Positions 43,350 to 56,277 of a stretch of 64,000 nt of DNA are shown here, in pieces; position 1 is the stretch's first letter, and every line of letters starts with the position of its first letter. The notes beneath the pieces are model-generated. The model saw only the letters and a list, made by a program, of their open reading frames with translations. It was not told the DNA's origin and did no database searches. A program made the translations under genes and the position numbers. Source of the DNA: Ochotona curzoniae (Eukaryota; Chordata; Mammalia; Lagomorpha; Ochotonidae). The stretch covers positions 2,170,001-2,234,000 of the forward strand of contig NW_024466459.1 in the NCBI RefSeq assembly GCF_017591425.1, written 5' to 3'.

Positions 43350-46240
43350 GTTAATGTTCAGATCACAGAAGGATACAGGCAGGTGCCTCTGAAGATGGTT
43401 TCTCCAAGGCAGAAGCCGAGAACAGAAGAATCTAAGGGCCTTTGCTGGACATTTATATGGAACACACCCAGCCTCACAACCTCCTTAGTACCTGGGGATG
43501 GGGAACGGCTACCCAGCATCATCCCAGGGTTCTCCATTTGGCACATGCTCTGAGCGTTCTGCTCAAGTGGGTCTGATGATTCTAAAGTGCTGTCAATTTT
43601 GCCGCTCCAAGGATGAAAAAATCCTTCCAAGGTGCATTGCTTGACGTGGTGCACCTTAGAGTCTCCATTCTCTCAGATACTTGCTGTTAATGCTTGGCTG
43701 GGTTAGTTTGTTCTGTCCTGCTTCCTTTGCTTTGGTACCAGATGTCCTCCCCAGGTCCTATGGATTGCCGTATCCTCCATATACATCTGGGTATGCATCA
43801 ACTGCTCCATCTGAGTCACTGAGGAGGCTCAGTTCTGACACATGTACCCCATGGTCAAACCACAGAAACTACAAGTCTCCCTATAGCTGGAGTTCTGAGT
43901 TCAGTACAGTTGTGAGGGATCCCCAAAGAAACCATGCCTGAGGCAATCCCAGTGTGTCCTTGTAGTATGGGGTGGCTCAGCCTATCACCCACATTAGCCT
44001 GTGCATACACTGGTAGCTCCAACTGATGCATTTATTCGGCCTCCAGCCATGTCTCTTACGTAAACCAATGGATACTGTGGCCCAGCCCAACCCTGCTCAC
44101 CACACACTTGGCCCTTACATTCACCAGCGGGAACTGCAGCCTAGTCAGACTCCCAATGACCCACTCCCAGGTTGGGTTCCTGTGCTTGCCATTATATGCA
44201 GCAGACTGGCCCAGTCTATCCTGCACCTCATTCAGCTCTTGTACATATCAATGGGTGTTGAAGCCTAGCTCAACCTAGCCGACCCCACCATCAAGCCCAC
44301 ACTCATGCCAGCAGGTGCTACTGCCTGTCTAGCCAGGCCGGCCCCCTTCCCTGGTTCTCATGCTCACCAGTGGGAGTTATAGCTCATTAGAGAGGTGCTC
44401 ACAGTTACCCTCCTAGACCCACTCCCACTTCCAGATCTTGTACTCTGCAGTTTTGTCCAGCCTTGGTTCTTGTGCTCACCTGCAGGGAGTGTATTCTGAC
44501 AGAGGAGTTCCCCAAGCTCCGCCATCAGGTCTCATCCTGTGGCAGATCTCACATATACTGGTGGGTCCTTGACCCTGACTGAGTTCACTTCCTGTCCTGA
44601 CAGGAACAGTGGCCCTGCCCAACTTGCACACACCCATTTCCGTTTTTACTGCTGGGTATTACAGTCCAGCCATACCTGGTCCATGATCACACAGATTTCA
44701 CGAAGTTCAGTGGGACCCAAGACCTAGCCCAGTCTGTCGTTCATTCACCCTGACTCTCACAAACACCAGTAGGTGCTGGTGTCTAGCCCAGTCTGGCACA
44801 TCCCAGATCCAGTTTACATCCATGCCAAGGGACACCACAGTCATGTCCAGTCCAGATCACCACAACACCCATTCTGGCTCTTGTGCTCACCAGTGGGAAC
44901 CACAACCCAGACAGTGTGTCCCCTTAGCTCCCCAAGCAGGCCTGTTCTCAGCCACAGATCTTGTGCATGCCAGTGGTTGTTCTGACCCAGCTTGGCATAA
45001 CCCATCCTGTCTTGATCTTTGCCACTGGATGCTATAGCCTGTCCTGTCCCAGCCCACCCACAGTCCCAACCCTTTTTGGTGGGTGCTGCAGTCCAGCCCT
45101 GCCCAGTCTGTTCCCATCCCTGGCTCATGCAATCTGGTAGATGTGATAGAAAGCCCAGCCCTACATGACCCACGCTCCAGACTGGCTCCTGTACAAGTGA
45201 GTGGGCTAAGGTTGGTCTGGCCCTGCCCTGTCCTACCCATATTCTTGCCAATGGATGGAGCTACCTTGCCCAGCTTGACCAAAATGCAGGCCTGAATCAC
45301 ATGCTCACCAGCAGGAGCTACAGTCCACCATGGAAGTTTCCCAAGTTCCCACACCAGGCTCACTCTTGGACCCAGATCTCACATGTGCTGGTGGGTGCTA
45401 GGTCCTCACCCAGCATTATCTGCCCCCTCCATTCTGGCCTTTGTAAGAGCTGCTGGATATTGTAGCCTGGGGAGTGGTTGTGGGTGTTGTAGCCTGGAGC
45501 AGCCTGGCCTGTTCCCAGTCCCAGTCCCCATGAGTTTGGAGGGTTCCATAGTCATGCTTAGTTTGACTTATCGCTACCCTAAGCTCTTAAACAAAATAGT
45601 AGAAATTACGTTTCCACAAGGGTGGACCCATATATCCCCCACAGAATCTGCCCCCACATCTGATTCTCTTGCATGCCGGTCAGTGTCATGGTCCAGCCTG
45701 ACATCACCCTATTCTGACTCTCACTGATGGGTACTGTGATCTAGTCCTGCCAAGTAGGCCCTGAGACCTAGCCTTACTGTGTGCTGGTGAGTGGTGGTCA
45801 GCAGTGATCTATACTAACAAGCCCAGCTCAGGTCTCCCATGTCTGAGTCTTCCAGTTCTGCCCCTCAAACCACTCAGTCTCAACCTCCTCACTTACCTGC
45901 AAGCAAACTGGCCTTGTCGATGGAAGTCCCTTGGAAGACACTCTCAGTGGTCCTCCTTCCCACACATTCCCTCATACCATCCCCTAATCAATCCACAGTC
46001 CCTGCACCCGGGAGCTCTTGGGTTCCCCAGCCCAGCTTTCCTAAGCTCAGTCTTCTGTGGGGTGATGTGCTGGACTGGAGCTCTGCCCATCTACCAGAGT
46101 CCCAAGCTCCTGGCACGTGTGCTGACCCAGCATCCTACAACATCCACACACCAAAAACCTAGATCCGATCAAGTTCCCTAAGCCTGGTCTACCAGCACAA
46201 CCAGGTCAGCATGCTTAGATCTCCCCCCTGCCCACATCCT
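43350..46240 (-). mobile_element. array-associated retroposon, inverted copy C
   Basis: Minus strand reads GGGGATCCCTCACAACTG and TTTGACCATGGGGTACATG, matching copy A (2190-2330), with a degenerate 60-80 bp tandem array at 43990-46200 that matches the layout at 300-2160. No poly(A) tail remains at the 43350 end. Confidence 0.6.
43990..46200 (-). repeat. degenerate tandem array (inverted)
   Basis: Plus strand shows repeated CTCACCAGTGGGAGCTACAG, TCTTGTGCTCACC and CCAGCCCAGCCCTG variants. Long open frames here are a by-product of the repetition. Confidence 0.65.
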
Positions 46241-46249
46241 GTCTGGGAC

Positions 46250-46555
46250 CAAGAATATGGGGTAGCCTAGTGGCTAAAGTCCTTGCCTTATACCCACTGG
46301 GATCCCATATGGGCGCAGGTTCTAATCCCGGCGACCCCGCTTTCCATCCAGCTCCCTGCTTGTGGCCTAAAGCCTTGGAACTCTGTACCTGCATGGAGGA
46401 CCCAGAGGAGGCTCCAAGACCCTGGCTTCGGACTGGCTTAGCTCCAGCCACTGCAGCCATTTGGGGAGTGAATCATCAGATGGAAGATCTTTCTGTCTCT
46501 CCTCTCTGTATATCTGACTTTACAATAAAAATAAAAAAATCTTAAAAAAAAAAAG
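46250..46555 (+). mobile_element. C-type SINE at the edge of copy C
   Basis: GGGGTAGCCTAGTGGC to AAAAAAATCTTAAAAAAAAAA; lacks the GGGAAAGCAGTTGAGG block. Confidence 0.85.
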
Positions 46556-47189
46556 AGGAATGACTTATACGGCTCTGGAGAGGAGCCTGGGTAGGCCACT
46601 GACTTCCTTGTTGAATACACTGATGTCTCCCGTCATCACGACCTTTCCAAAAAGTTCAAGGAAAGACTTGGGTAGGACTCTGCTTTGTCCTTACTAAGGT
46701 TCAGGTAGAATTAGAGAATCATTGATTCCAAACCAACAGTGAGTATAATATAGACGCTGATTCTCTCTGGGTTAAAAAAAAAAAATCACCTTCCTTGGCA
46801 CTTCTATCCTAATTTCCAGGAAATCCTCAATCACAGACAGACTCAAGTTTTGTTAACACTGAAGGTGTGAAAACAAAATGACTTCGAATTAAATGTTTGT
46901 TTACTCAATTAAACACAGTTCCTTATGCTTGAGTTAATCTTTTGTTTCTGTAGTAGCCAGTCAAATGTTTTTGCAGCTCAGTATGCTAGAAAAGACACAC
47001 ATATTTAAAAGAATCAGACAGCTCCGTTGGGTCTAGTCTTCCCTTCATCACATGAACATTTGAAATCATGGTATGAGTATATGGCCTATTAACACAGAAT
47101 CCATGAAGGACTTGGGTGTTGGTAAATGGGTAGCAAGGTAAAAGTAGTGAAACTTTTAAAACTACAAATTTTTGTTAGAAAAGACACGT
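46556..47189. other. unclassified intergenic sequence
   Basis: No repeat or exon recognised; one A run at 46772-46783. Confidence 0.4.
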
Positions 47190-47520
47190 TATGGGCCCAG
47201 TACAGTAGCCTAGTGGCTAAAGTTCTTGCCTTGCACTTGCTGGGATCCCATATGGGCACCATCTGTATTTTAGCTGCTCCCACTTCCCATCTAGCTCCTT
47301 GTTTGTGGCCTGGGAAGGCAGTTGAGGACGGCCCAAAGCCTTGGGACCCTGCACCCCTGTGGGAGACCTGAAGAGGCTCCTGGCTCCTGACTTCCAATCA
47401 GCTCAGCTCCAGCCATTGCGGCTACTTGGGGAATGAAGCAGTGAAGGGAAGATATTTCTTTCTGTCTCTCCTTCTCTCTGTATATCTGACTTTCCAATTA
47501 AAAAAAATCTTCAATAAAAA
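47190..47520 (+). mobile_element. C-type SINE
   Basis: ATGGGCCCAGTACAGTAGCC to AATTAAAAAAAATC. Confidence 0.88.
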
Positions 47521-48074
47521 ATGGACACATGTTCTCACTTAGAAGTTGTCAGCAGAATTCTAATTTTCTTTGGAAGTGATATTGGCAGTCATTGTCCAAT
47601 GTCATAAAAATATTTATACTCTTTGATCCAATAATTCAAATTCTGGGAGTTTAACCAGAACAAATAATTGAAGGGAAGACATAAGTTGTGTTACAAAGAT
47701 GTTTCTAATGGCACTGTATATATAAAAATTCATAAAATAACCTCAATGCTAATTTAAGTAGATTATGGCTTTTCGACCCAGTAGAATATTACATAGCTCT
47801 GAAAGGCTGCAGACGTGCGCTGCATCAAATGCAAAGGTGTTTATAAAAGAATGCAAAATTCTAGAAGCATCTTGTAGAAAGGCATTTCTGAGTGATGCTC
47901 CATGGGAAGGGGAGTGGGGGGTTGCAGGGAAGGGGGGAGCCAATTCTACGGCATTAATGGAGGCAAGAGGAAAAGGTCACATTACTGGGATTATACCATA
48001 GATTTTAACAAAATCAATTTAGCAGGATAATTTCAAAGGAACAAGAAACTTCAAATTTGTAGAAACTGTATAGA
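47521..48074. other. unclassified intergenic sequence
   Basis: AT-rich; resembles eroded L1 but I cannot place it. Confidence 0.35.
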
Positions 48075-48075
48075 T

Positions 48076-48334
48076 TTTTATTTTTTATTGGAAAGTCAGA
48101 TATCCAGAGAGAAAGCTCTTGTGTCTGCTGATTCACTCCCCATGTGGTCGCAACGATCCGAAGCCAGTAGCCAGGAGCTTCTTCTGGGTCTCCCATATGG
48201 GTGCAGGGTCCCAGTACTTTGGGCTGTTCTCGAGCTGGATGGGAAGCAGGGCTACTGGAACATGACCCAGCGCATATGGGATCCTGGCATGTGCAATGCA
48301 AGGATGTTAGCCACTAGACTACTGTGCTTGGCCT
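48076..48334 (-). mobile_element. C-type SINE, partial
   Basis: TTTTTATTGGAAAGTCAGATATCC to TGTGCTTGGCC; missing the TTTCCCAGGCCACAAGC block. Confidence 0.8.
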
Positions 48335-48738
48335 GGAACTTTCTAGATTTTAAAATGGTGTTCCGAGAAGATAAAAACCACGCTTCCAGTGGAGATGATG
48401 GATTTAAACCTCACAAGGCACACCAAGAGCTGTGAGCTATCTTTGGAATGTTCTGGATGGAATCCCTTGCAAGCTTAAGGGCACCCAGTGATTCTCAGGG
48501 GTTGCTAATAAGCAGTCAGCCACCAGCTGACTCTGTCAGCATCTTGTAGGAGCAGGAAAGTTATTTTTGGAATAAGATTTTATTTTTAAAAATCACAGAA
48601 GTCCTGATTTGGCTATTATCCTGAAATATTCCCCAAATGACAGAGTGATCAAAGTTTTCTGAGAACGAGAAGTGAGGAATCCACATTTTTTATGTTTTCT
48701 GTGCCCATCTTTGGGTGCACAGAGTTGGTATTTACTTT

Positions 48739-49067
48739 TTTTAAAAAAGATTTGCTTTATTTTTATTGGAAAGGCAGATATACAGACAGGAGAGACAGAG
48801 AGGAAGATCTTTTGTTCAATGCTTCACTCTCCAAGTGACTGCAATGGCTGGAGATGAGCTGATTGGAAGCTAGGAGCCCCGAAGCTCTTCTGGATATCCC
48901 ACACAGGTGCAGGGTCCCAAGGCTTTGGGCCGTCCTCGACTGCTTTCTCAGGCCACAAGCAGGGAGCTGGAAGGGAAGCGGGGCTGCCATGATTAGAACC
49001 GGCGTCCATATGGGATCCTGGCATGTGCGAGGTGAGAATTTTAGCCACTAGGCCACCATACCGGGCC
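48739..49067 (-). mobile_element. C-type SINE, full length
   Basis: AAAAAAGATTTGCTTTATTTT to ATACCGGGCCC. Confidence 0.9.
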
Positions 49068-49227
49068 CTCAAATTTGCTCTTGTACAGGATGCTCTTGTT
49101 GTAGGCGGTGGCTTAACCCACAGTACCACAACACCAGCCCCTACCAGAAACTTTGAGAAAAACGTGGGTGTTTGGCAGTCTGAGTAATGTTCAAGAAAAC
49201 GCCTTGACTAAAGGCTGCTGTAAGAGA

Positions 49228-49261
49228 TTGCTGTGTGCGTGTGTGTGTGTGGGGGGGGGGG
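49228..49261 (+). repeat. (GT)n(G)n tract
   Basis: GT repeats followed by ten G. Confidence 0.8.
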
Positions 49262-49657
49262 TTGTTAAAACATCCACATATTTAACATCAGGCATCCAAA
49301 TATTTAATATTCCCATACAGTGTAGCCCCAGCAGCCAGGCTGATCCCAACTTCGCTGACTGAAAGTCAGCCAGTGACTGTGTGGGAAGTCTGTGTGTTTT
49401 GAATAGAGAACTAACAGGCCGGGTGGGGGTGTAATGGATGAAGTGGAACCTACAAAAGTGAGCATGTTTTAGTTAACTGGTGTGGGGAGAACCTGCAGCG
49501 TACAACTTTGTGTGTGTCCGATTCAGCTGAGGCTGGATGTGGCTGTGACTTTCAGGATTGAACAGGAGACCCCAGAGAGAAGGGTGTGATGCTGATGAAG
49601 CACCAAGAACAGCCAACCAGGGACACTGCGGCATCTCTGACCTCACACTGCCCCTTA

Positions 49658-49935
49658 AAAACGATTTTTTGGAAAGGCAGGAGGAGCAGGGAAGTGGGGT
49701 GGGGAGAGAGTGTTTCTACGCATTGGTTCGCTCTCAAAATGCTGTAACAGCCAGGGCAGAGCCAGGCGCCAGGACCTCCATCTATGTCTCCCACACGGGT
49801 AGCAAGGAACCCAATTATTTGGGTCAGTGTGTGTTGCTTTCCCAAACATGTTCATAGAAAGCTGGATCAGAAGCAAAGCAGCGGAGACTCCAGTGTGGGA
49901 AGGAGGCTGGCATTGCAAGTCACAGCGTCACCTGC
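49658..49935 (-). mobile_element. old SINE
   Basis: TTGGTTCGCTCTCAAAATGC to TGTCTCCCACACGGGTAGC. Confidence 0.6.
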
Positions 49936-50275
49936 TGGCTCCTGTACCCCCCTGGGATGAAGGGAAACAGAGACCCGTCAGGTGTAGAGATGAGGCTGTG
50001 TGTGCACCCATTGGGTGACACCTTCATCATGTCAGTGGACAGTTAGCGCAGACATGAGAGAGATCTGACCTTGAAGGCATCACACACCTTGTCGCTGGCA
50101 AGGCTTCCTTGCCCCAAAGTCACCCAGAGTCAGGTCTACATAGCATCCCTAGGTTTGTCTCTTCTTCCTCTGCGGCTTATTTCCTATCAACCCACAAGGT
50201 GACACCTGCCATCATTCCTTCGAGAACAGCTGAGAAAGAGAGGAAGCTACCCTTGGAAAGAAGATTGCTTTGTAC

Positions 50276-50281
50276 TTTATT
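50276..50281 (-). terminator. PITPNC1: candidate distal poly(A) signal of PITPNC1
   Basis: AATAAA within TAAATAAAGTAC on the minus strand, 4.3 kb after the stop and just before SINE-rich sequence resumes. Confidence 0.3.
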
Positions 50282-51337
50282 TACAACAGAATGTAAGAAA
50301 AAGTAGGTTATGAACAATAATAAATAACTGGGGGGCAGGAAACACAGAACAGCCATAAAATGACGCAGCAGGATGGCAGATGGAGGATCAACTTGTGTTG
50401 GCTTTGCTTGTAATCTACGACACGGTGTGCTCCAGAGCTTGGTCCTTCTGCAGTGGCAGTGCTACATATGGATTAATGTCGCCAGTCAAGATCCCAGCTC
50501 AAAATGTAAACACCAGAAATTATACGTGAAGCGACAGGTAAGTGGCATGGGTGCCACATCTACTCCAAGAACCTCTTCTTGGTGACACATAGAAACTACA
50601 GAGAGACTTACAGTTCAATAGACGCTTTCGACCTAAAGCAGAAACATCCAGAGGCTTATCCCAAAGCATGTGTTAACAGTTATTAACGGTATTAGAAAAG
50701 TTCTTGACATATTCACATTTTCTTATTGCACTAACTCCTAATAAGCTTACACATGTATGTTTCAAATGCAAACGGATTGTTTTGAGGGCAGAACACAGAG
50801 GACTGCTATATATTTTCCCACTGGCCTGCTGACCGGTGTGGGTTATGTGTGACCCTTGGGTTTTAGCAAGAACAAATAAAGTCACTGGACAGAATTTATT
50901 TTCGAAAGTATGGCTCCTGCTGTCAGACGATCAGCACGTTACTAAGGCTATTGGACAAGTCCTCTCTTATTTGACGATCTGATGATGTTTTACATGCAGC
51001 CAATTCGATTCTCATCCTTCTCATAAAAATAAATTCTGAATAGCCTAAGCTAGCCAGTGAGCTGCGATTGTGTTGTCTCTGATCCACAAAGAGATGCTCA
51101 AGAAGGCAAAACTATAGAATACACATAAACAATTAGTCCCAGAAAAATGATTTATCAAGACCCCCCAGAATGGATTCTCTTTACTGTTTATTACCGTGTG
51201 TCTTGAAGCGAAACCACATGATTGCTTTGGGGGAATTATTGTGTTCTTAAGCTTTTTCTTTCTTTGTCCACAACTGTGCTATTGAATTTCTTTTCACAAT
51301 TCTAATCATGGCTAATCCATACTTCCAAACCCGTTAC

Positions 51338-51586
51338 AATCATCTGATTCACTCGCCAAGTGAGCGCAACGGCCGATGCTATGCCAATCCGAAGCCAGGA
51401 GCCTCTTCCGGGTCTCCCACATGGGTGCAGGGTCCCAAAGCTTTGGGTCGTCCTCGACTGCTTTTCCGGGCTACAGGCAGGGAGCTGGAAGGGAAGCGGG
51501 GCTGCCGGGATTAGAACCAGCGCCCATATGGGATCCCGGGCATGCAAGGCAAGGACCTTAACCACTGCGCCACTGCGCCGGGCCCT
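51338..51586 (-). mobile_element. young C-type SINE, 3'-truncated
   Basis: Begins at ATCTGATTCACTCGCC without the A-tail end and runs to CTGCGCCGGGCCC. It lies in the probable PITPNC1 3' UTR. Confidence 0.88.
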
Positions 51587-51872
51587 CCTTCTCCTTTGCT
51601 TCTCGTCCTCTTACAGCCCCAAAGTTGGCAAATGAAATGGACTGCAAAGATGATTTCTCACAGAGTTTATGCAATAAAAACACAGACCTCCTGAACCAGG
51701 GAAAACAGAGGGAAGCTCATACCGGAAGTCCATCCAAAAGCAATGAAGTTTACGTTCGTTTTTACTGTCTCCACTATTATCAGAGATGAAGCGTGGGTGA
51801 ATATGCATGTCATAATGATACTTTCATTTGGCTACCAGAGACTTAAAACTGGTGGTGTCAGACCACTATACT

Positions 51873-51877
51873 ATATT

Positions 51878-51909
<32 letters not shown>

Positions 51910-51915
51910 CACAGA
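51873..51915 (+). repeat. (TA)n(CA)n microsatellite
   Basis: TATATG/TATATA tract passing into CACACACACA. Confidence 0.85.
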
Positions 51916-53379
51916 TATACAATTTTGGTGAGCAAAGTTGAAGGTATCCACATTGCAGAGGCACTGAATTGAGGATTCTATTTTCCCCCCAAACATGCTT
52001 AGCAAATTCAAGTTTCTGCTTTTTTCTTCTAAATTACCATCATGCAGCTTTTTAATTTCCATCCATATAAATATTAATGTCCTATATACACATTCATTAC
52101 AGTTTTCTATCCCATAATCATAAGTTCATGGATGGAGGAAGTGAAGCTTGAAAACCAAGATTTAGAAAATATTGAATTGATGCCTTGTGATGACTGGGTT
52201 AAGTAGCCAAAGCAGCTAAACAAGTTACCTGTGTACCTGCCCCCCTCCATTATTTAATGTACACAAACCACACGTAGACAGAGAAAGTGAACATACATCT
52301 GTTGGCTAAGAGACACACCATCATGGGTAGCTTTGAAATGGATGTCTGTGGTATTAAACCAGCTACAGAACAGAGCACACAGCAAAGTAAATCAGAACTT
52401 GAATCTTCTAAAAGCACATAGAATTTCCACCTATATGTTGACCTAGACAGCAGAAAATAGCAACAGGATTCATGGGAAAACTAGGTGCCAGATGTGTCCA
52501 CAAACTGCACCCAACAAATTCATTCTCTGTGAAAACAATGAGTCCACTCCCTCCCTGACTTCAGCTTGCAAATGGTAAGCAAAGAAATTCACCATCTCGG
52601 GGTCTCCCAAGAACAGAATTTTGCTTTTAAAGCCAAACGTTCTTATTAAGTACTACCATGTGCAAGAGGGACCATGTAGTCCAAGGGGGTTGATAGAAGA
52701 TTATTTTCCCACAGGCAAAAAAAGAGTCATGCTTCCATTCCATGCAAAGTAGGTGCCTCACTATGATACATGGCGCCTAACGAGGAAATGCATTGCTCTC
52801 CTAAGTTATTTGCAACCACTTTCCTCCGAGTTCGGGGTCCATTTTGATTTTTTTTCATTGTCAACCCTACAGGTAAAGAAATGATCTGGACAGTCTGACT
52901 TGTGGCTTAGAATACTTTGGTGCTTTGGCTCCCAGGACCAGCGTCTTGCCTGATGGGGATGGTGAGGAGGGGGTGTGGGGGAAGTGTAAGACGTGACTTG
53001 ACAGGCTGAGCACTGACCAGGGGGGCAGGCAAGGTCCTCTGGCCGATGGGCTGTGAGTAAAGAACAGCTTCCTCAGTCTCCTTGTGTTGCCTTGGGAGTC
53101 CGTTTGGGGAAAGTCCCTTTCCCGAGGTTGGAGGTTCTGGTCAGGAAAGCTGGCTAGGACTCGGGCCTCAAAGGTGCCCACTTCCCTGCTTCTCCCCTTC
53201 TCCTGGAGGACGAAAGTCAGCGTGGAGATCCTGTTCGCCCGCCCCTCTCTGTGTTGAAAGGCAGTGAGATGCAAAGGCTTCTTTCTTTAGATGGAAAAAT
53301 CCTCCCGCCACTTGGATGAATGAGCTTGCCTCCTGTCAACCTTGAGCCTAATCTTGCACTAGCAGTATTTGCAGAAAGA

Positions 53380-53380
53380 A

Positions 53381-53421
<41 letters not shown>
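53380..53421 (+). repeat. (AAT)14 microsatellite
   Basis: Fourteen perfect AAT units, in the probable PITPNC1 3' UTR (ATT on the transcript strand). Confidence 0.93.
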
Positions 53422-54263
53422 GGCCAGTCAGGGAGGCATCCATCCCACTGTCAGCAATTCTGCTCATTCTCACCTCCCACTTGATGGCATTTCCCCATTT
53501 CTGCAACATTCTCAATATTTGGATTTCACAGGAGGAACAAGAGATTGACAGTCTTTTTCTAAGGTCTGGTGGTGGGCAGTCCATTCCAGGGAGGTCTGGA
53601 GTGTCAAGAGTTGTTACACCAGGATGGGTGGGAGACAAATTTGGTTTATGAGACACACACCAGACATGTTGACGACGTTAGAGCCTGGGTAGCCTACTCT
53701 ACTGTTGAACTTGTTTGGATGGGCAAACGCTCAATGAATCCTAGTTAGCAAAACTGCAGATTCTGACACTTTGAAAGGATGAGGAGAAGGTGACAAGTCA
53801 ATGTTTGTGGGTACCTCTGTAGAGAAACAAGATGACTGTCTCTCTGGAGCCTCTAGGATCCTAAATGAAATCGGTCCAAAATAAATCACCCAGGCGGTTG
53901 GAAAAGATTTCTGAGGCCCCAAGGGCGCAAGAGGGAAAAGTTATTAAAAGACATCCACAAGAGAAATCTTTAGTAAACTCTGTGTGAAAGGTATAAATGT
54001 TATCGTTAATTGCACTTGGAGCCTCTAGAAGGTCAATAATTAAAATTTTCAAAAATTTTAAGAGTGAATTAGGCCCCAAATCCTGAGTCAGACTGATCAA
54101 AATAGGAATTTCAATACTATTGGTATTCAAGTATTGGTGACCAGCAGTTCAAAATTTAACAGTTATCTGACGCCTGAGAATATTTTTCGAGAATTTCGGG
54201 TTGGACAGGAAGAAACCAACTTCACTATTGGACCACATCTTGGAAACAAAGCGTTGCAAAGTT

Positions 54264-54269
54264 TTTATT
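54264..54269 (-). terminator. PITPNC1: candidate proximal poly(A) signal of PITPNC1
   Basis: AATAAA on the minus strand about 315 nt after the stop codon. It is a hexamer match only. Confidence 0.3.
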
Positions 54270-54585
54270 TCTTCACCCTCCAAGTCCATGCCCATCTCCT
54301 CAAGTGCCCAAAAGGAGGGCTTCTTCCCTGGCTTAGATCTATCTGCGGCTCCAGAAAAAAAAATTCCTTCCAACCTCTGTCATTCTTGAATCTTCCCCTC
54401 CACTGTGATGCTGTGTGGCCCAGTTAGGGAACTGTATTACCCGGAATTACTTAACCACATGCACAGTTAGAGATCAAAGGAACATGTTTAAGTGACAAAC
54501 CAGTCTCTTCCCATATCAGAAGATTCTTTAAAACAAACAAACCCCAAAATGAAACGATCAAACCCCATGAGCTATTCAGACGCAG

Positions 54586-54902
54586 TTAATCCGATTTGGG
54601 TCGACATGGCTTCACTGAGGAGTGTGCACCAGGCAGAGTCAGCGTGGCTTTTTTCTCAGGGTCTGGAAGTGTCAGAGTTTCTGGGGCTGACTTTTTCCGG
54701 GGCCGATCTTTGGGAACCGATAGAAACTCGGGCGCATCTGTGGAGAGAGGGGTGGACGGGGCACTGGATGGAGCGCTGCGGACGGAGGAAGGCAGCAGGG
54801 GAATGCTGGAGATAGAAATGGCAGGGGGGAAAACGCCGATTTTCCTGTTGGTAGCTTCCTGAGTGGCTCTCTCGAACTCTCGGACTTCATCCATTGTCAT
54901 GT
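54586..54902 (-). CDS. PITPNC1: PITPNC1 terminal coding exon (long-isoform tail)
   Basis: Last exon of the cytoplasmic phosphatidylinositol/phosphatidic acid transfer protein RdgB-beta. Acceptor TTTTTGAAG|AC; one base from the previous exon plus AC makes Asp, then MTMDEVREFERATQEATN and a Pro/Ser-rich tail of 104 residues ending CRPKSD before TAA (54588-54586). The tail keeps both serine contexts reported to bind 14-3-3 in the human long isoform, RSAP and RKKSAPE, and is PEST-like. The upstream exons of the lipid-binding domain lie outside the window. If 227 upstream residues are assumed, this exon gives 332 aa, the length I recall for the human long form. Confidence 0.95.
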
Positions 54903-55348
54903 CTTCAAAAAGAAACACAGAAAGGAGAGTGAGCTGGTGTTGGACCCTCCGTGACACCTGCTGCTAAAGGCATTAACCCTATCAGGAAGCGGTGCCTCCA
55001 GATTACCCACCCCAAAGATGCTACCCTCCTCATTTTTCCCTTTTCTGCAGAAACACCCAGGAAACCCACATTCTTTTTTCAGTGTCCACCCAAGACTTGC
55101 TCAAAGCACTCTGCAGTGAGTAGTTGAAGTAATCTGAATAAGGACTTAGAAGGAGAGTACAGAACAGGACCACAGGTGCAGGAACGTGCTGAGTGGGGTG
55201 TGGAGTATAGGAGACCGTCTTGTCTTCCACAAAGAGAAAGCAACGAACACAATCACCATCCCTGATATGGCACATCACAAAGTTCACGGAGAGTGGAATG
55301 AAAAAATAAGTTCATTTGGGTACAAAAACTTCTCTTTTAAAATTGTAT

Positions 55349-55632
55349 TTGTTGGACCTGGTACGGTGGCGTTTCATGCTGATCCTCTACCTGCAGCGCC
55401 GGCATCCCATATGGTGCCGGTTTGTGTCCTGGCTGTTCTGCTACTGATCCACCTCCTGGCTTACAGCCTGGGAAAGCAGCAGAGGATGGTCTAGTGCCTG
55501 GGCCCCCTGTACTCACATGGGAGACCCAGAGGAAGCTCCTGGCTCAGCTCCAGCTGTTATGACTATTTGGGGAGTGAGTCAGCAGATGGGAGATCTTTTC
55601 TCTCTATAAAATCTGCCTTTCAAATAAAACAA
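55349..55632 (+). mobile_element. old C-type SINE
   Basis: GTTGGACCTGGTACGGTGGC, GCCGGCATCCCATATGG and AAATCTGCCTTTCAAATAAAAC; closer to the rabbit-like ancestral form. Confidence 0.75.
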
Positions 55633-55969
55633 GTGAAAATGGCAGAAAGACAGAACTCCCCATCTTCAAATGCCTGCCATTGCCAGGGTAGGGCCAGGCT
55701 GAATTTGGGAGCCAGGAACTCAATCCAGGGCTCCAGGCACTGGCTGCCTCAGGTGTAACACAAGAGCAGGAATTAGAACCGGAACCGGAAGTTGACCCCT
55801 AGGTGTTCTGCTATGGGATGCGGGTGTCCCAGGCAGTGCCTTAAACACTTGCCAAATTGTACTTCCTCTTCCCAAATGTGAAATTCATGTGTACAAGACG
55901 ACTCCAAATAGTTCACAAAAATGTGTAATATGAAAAAAACCCCTATCAATGGATTTTAAAAAACTATTC

Positions 55970-56277
55970 TTTAAGGCCTTATTTGTTTGTAAAACAGAGT
56001 TAGAGAGAGTCTTTCATGTGCTAGTACATTCCCCAAATGGTCACAATGGCCAGGGCTGGGCCAGGCTGAAGCCAGGAGCCAGTTGCCAGGAGAGCCTTCC
56101 AGGTCCCCCACCTGGGAACAGTGTTCCAGGCATCTGGTCATCCTCTGTTGCTTTCCCAGGCACATTAGTAGGGAGCTGGATTGGAAGCAGAGTACCTGGA
56201 ACTCCAACTGGTACCTATACGCAATACTGGTCCTGAACGCAGCAGCCTAACCTGATATGCCACAGCACTGGCCCCTA
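55970..56277 (-). mobile_element. old C-type SINE
   Basis: TTAAGGCCTTATTTGTTTG to CACAGCACTGGCCCC. Confidence 0.72.

Larger units (their letters stand above)
49936..54585 (-). other. PITPNC1: probable PITPNC1 3' UTR and downstream flank
   Basis: About 4.6 kb with unusually few SINEs (one, 51338-51586), consistent with a long 3' UTR. Minus-strand AATAAA hexamers lie at 54269-54264, 50900-50895 and 50281-50276; I cannot tell which are used. Simple repeats sit at 51873-51915 and 53380-53421. Confidence 0.5.

Noticed and set aside
44841..45727. Frames of 114-158 codons on both strands
   Set aside because: They come from a degenerate tandem array; repetition keeps frames open without coding.
54596..54862. 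88-codon plus-strand frame and related frames
   Set aside because: Antisense shadow of the PITPNC1 terminal exon.
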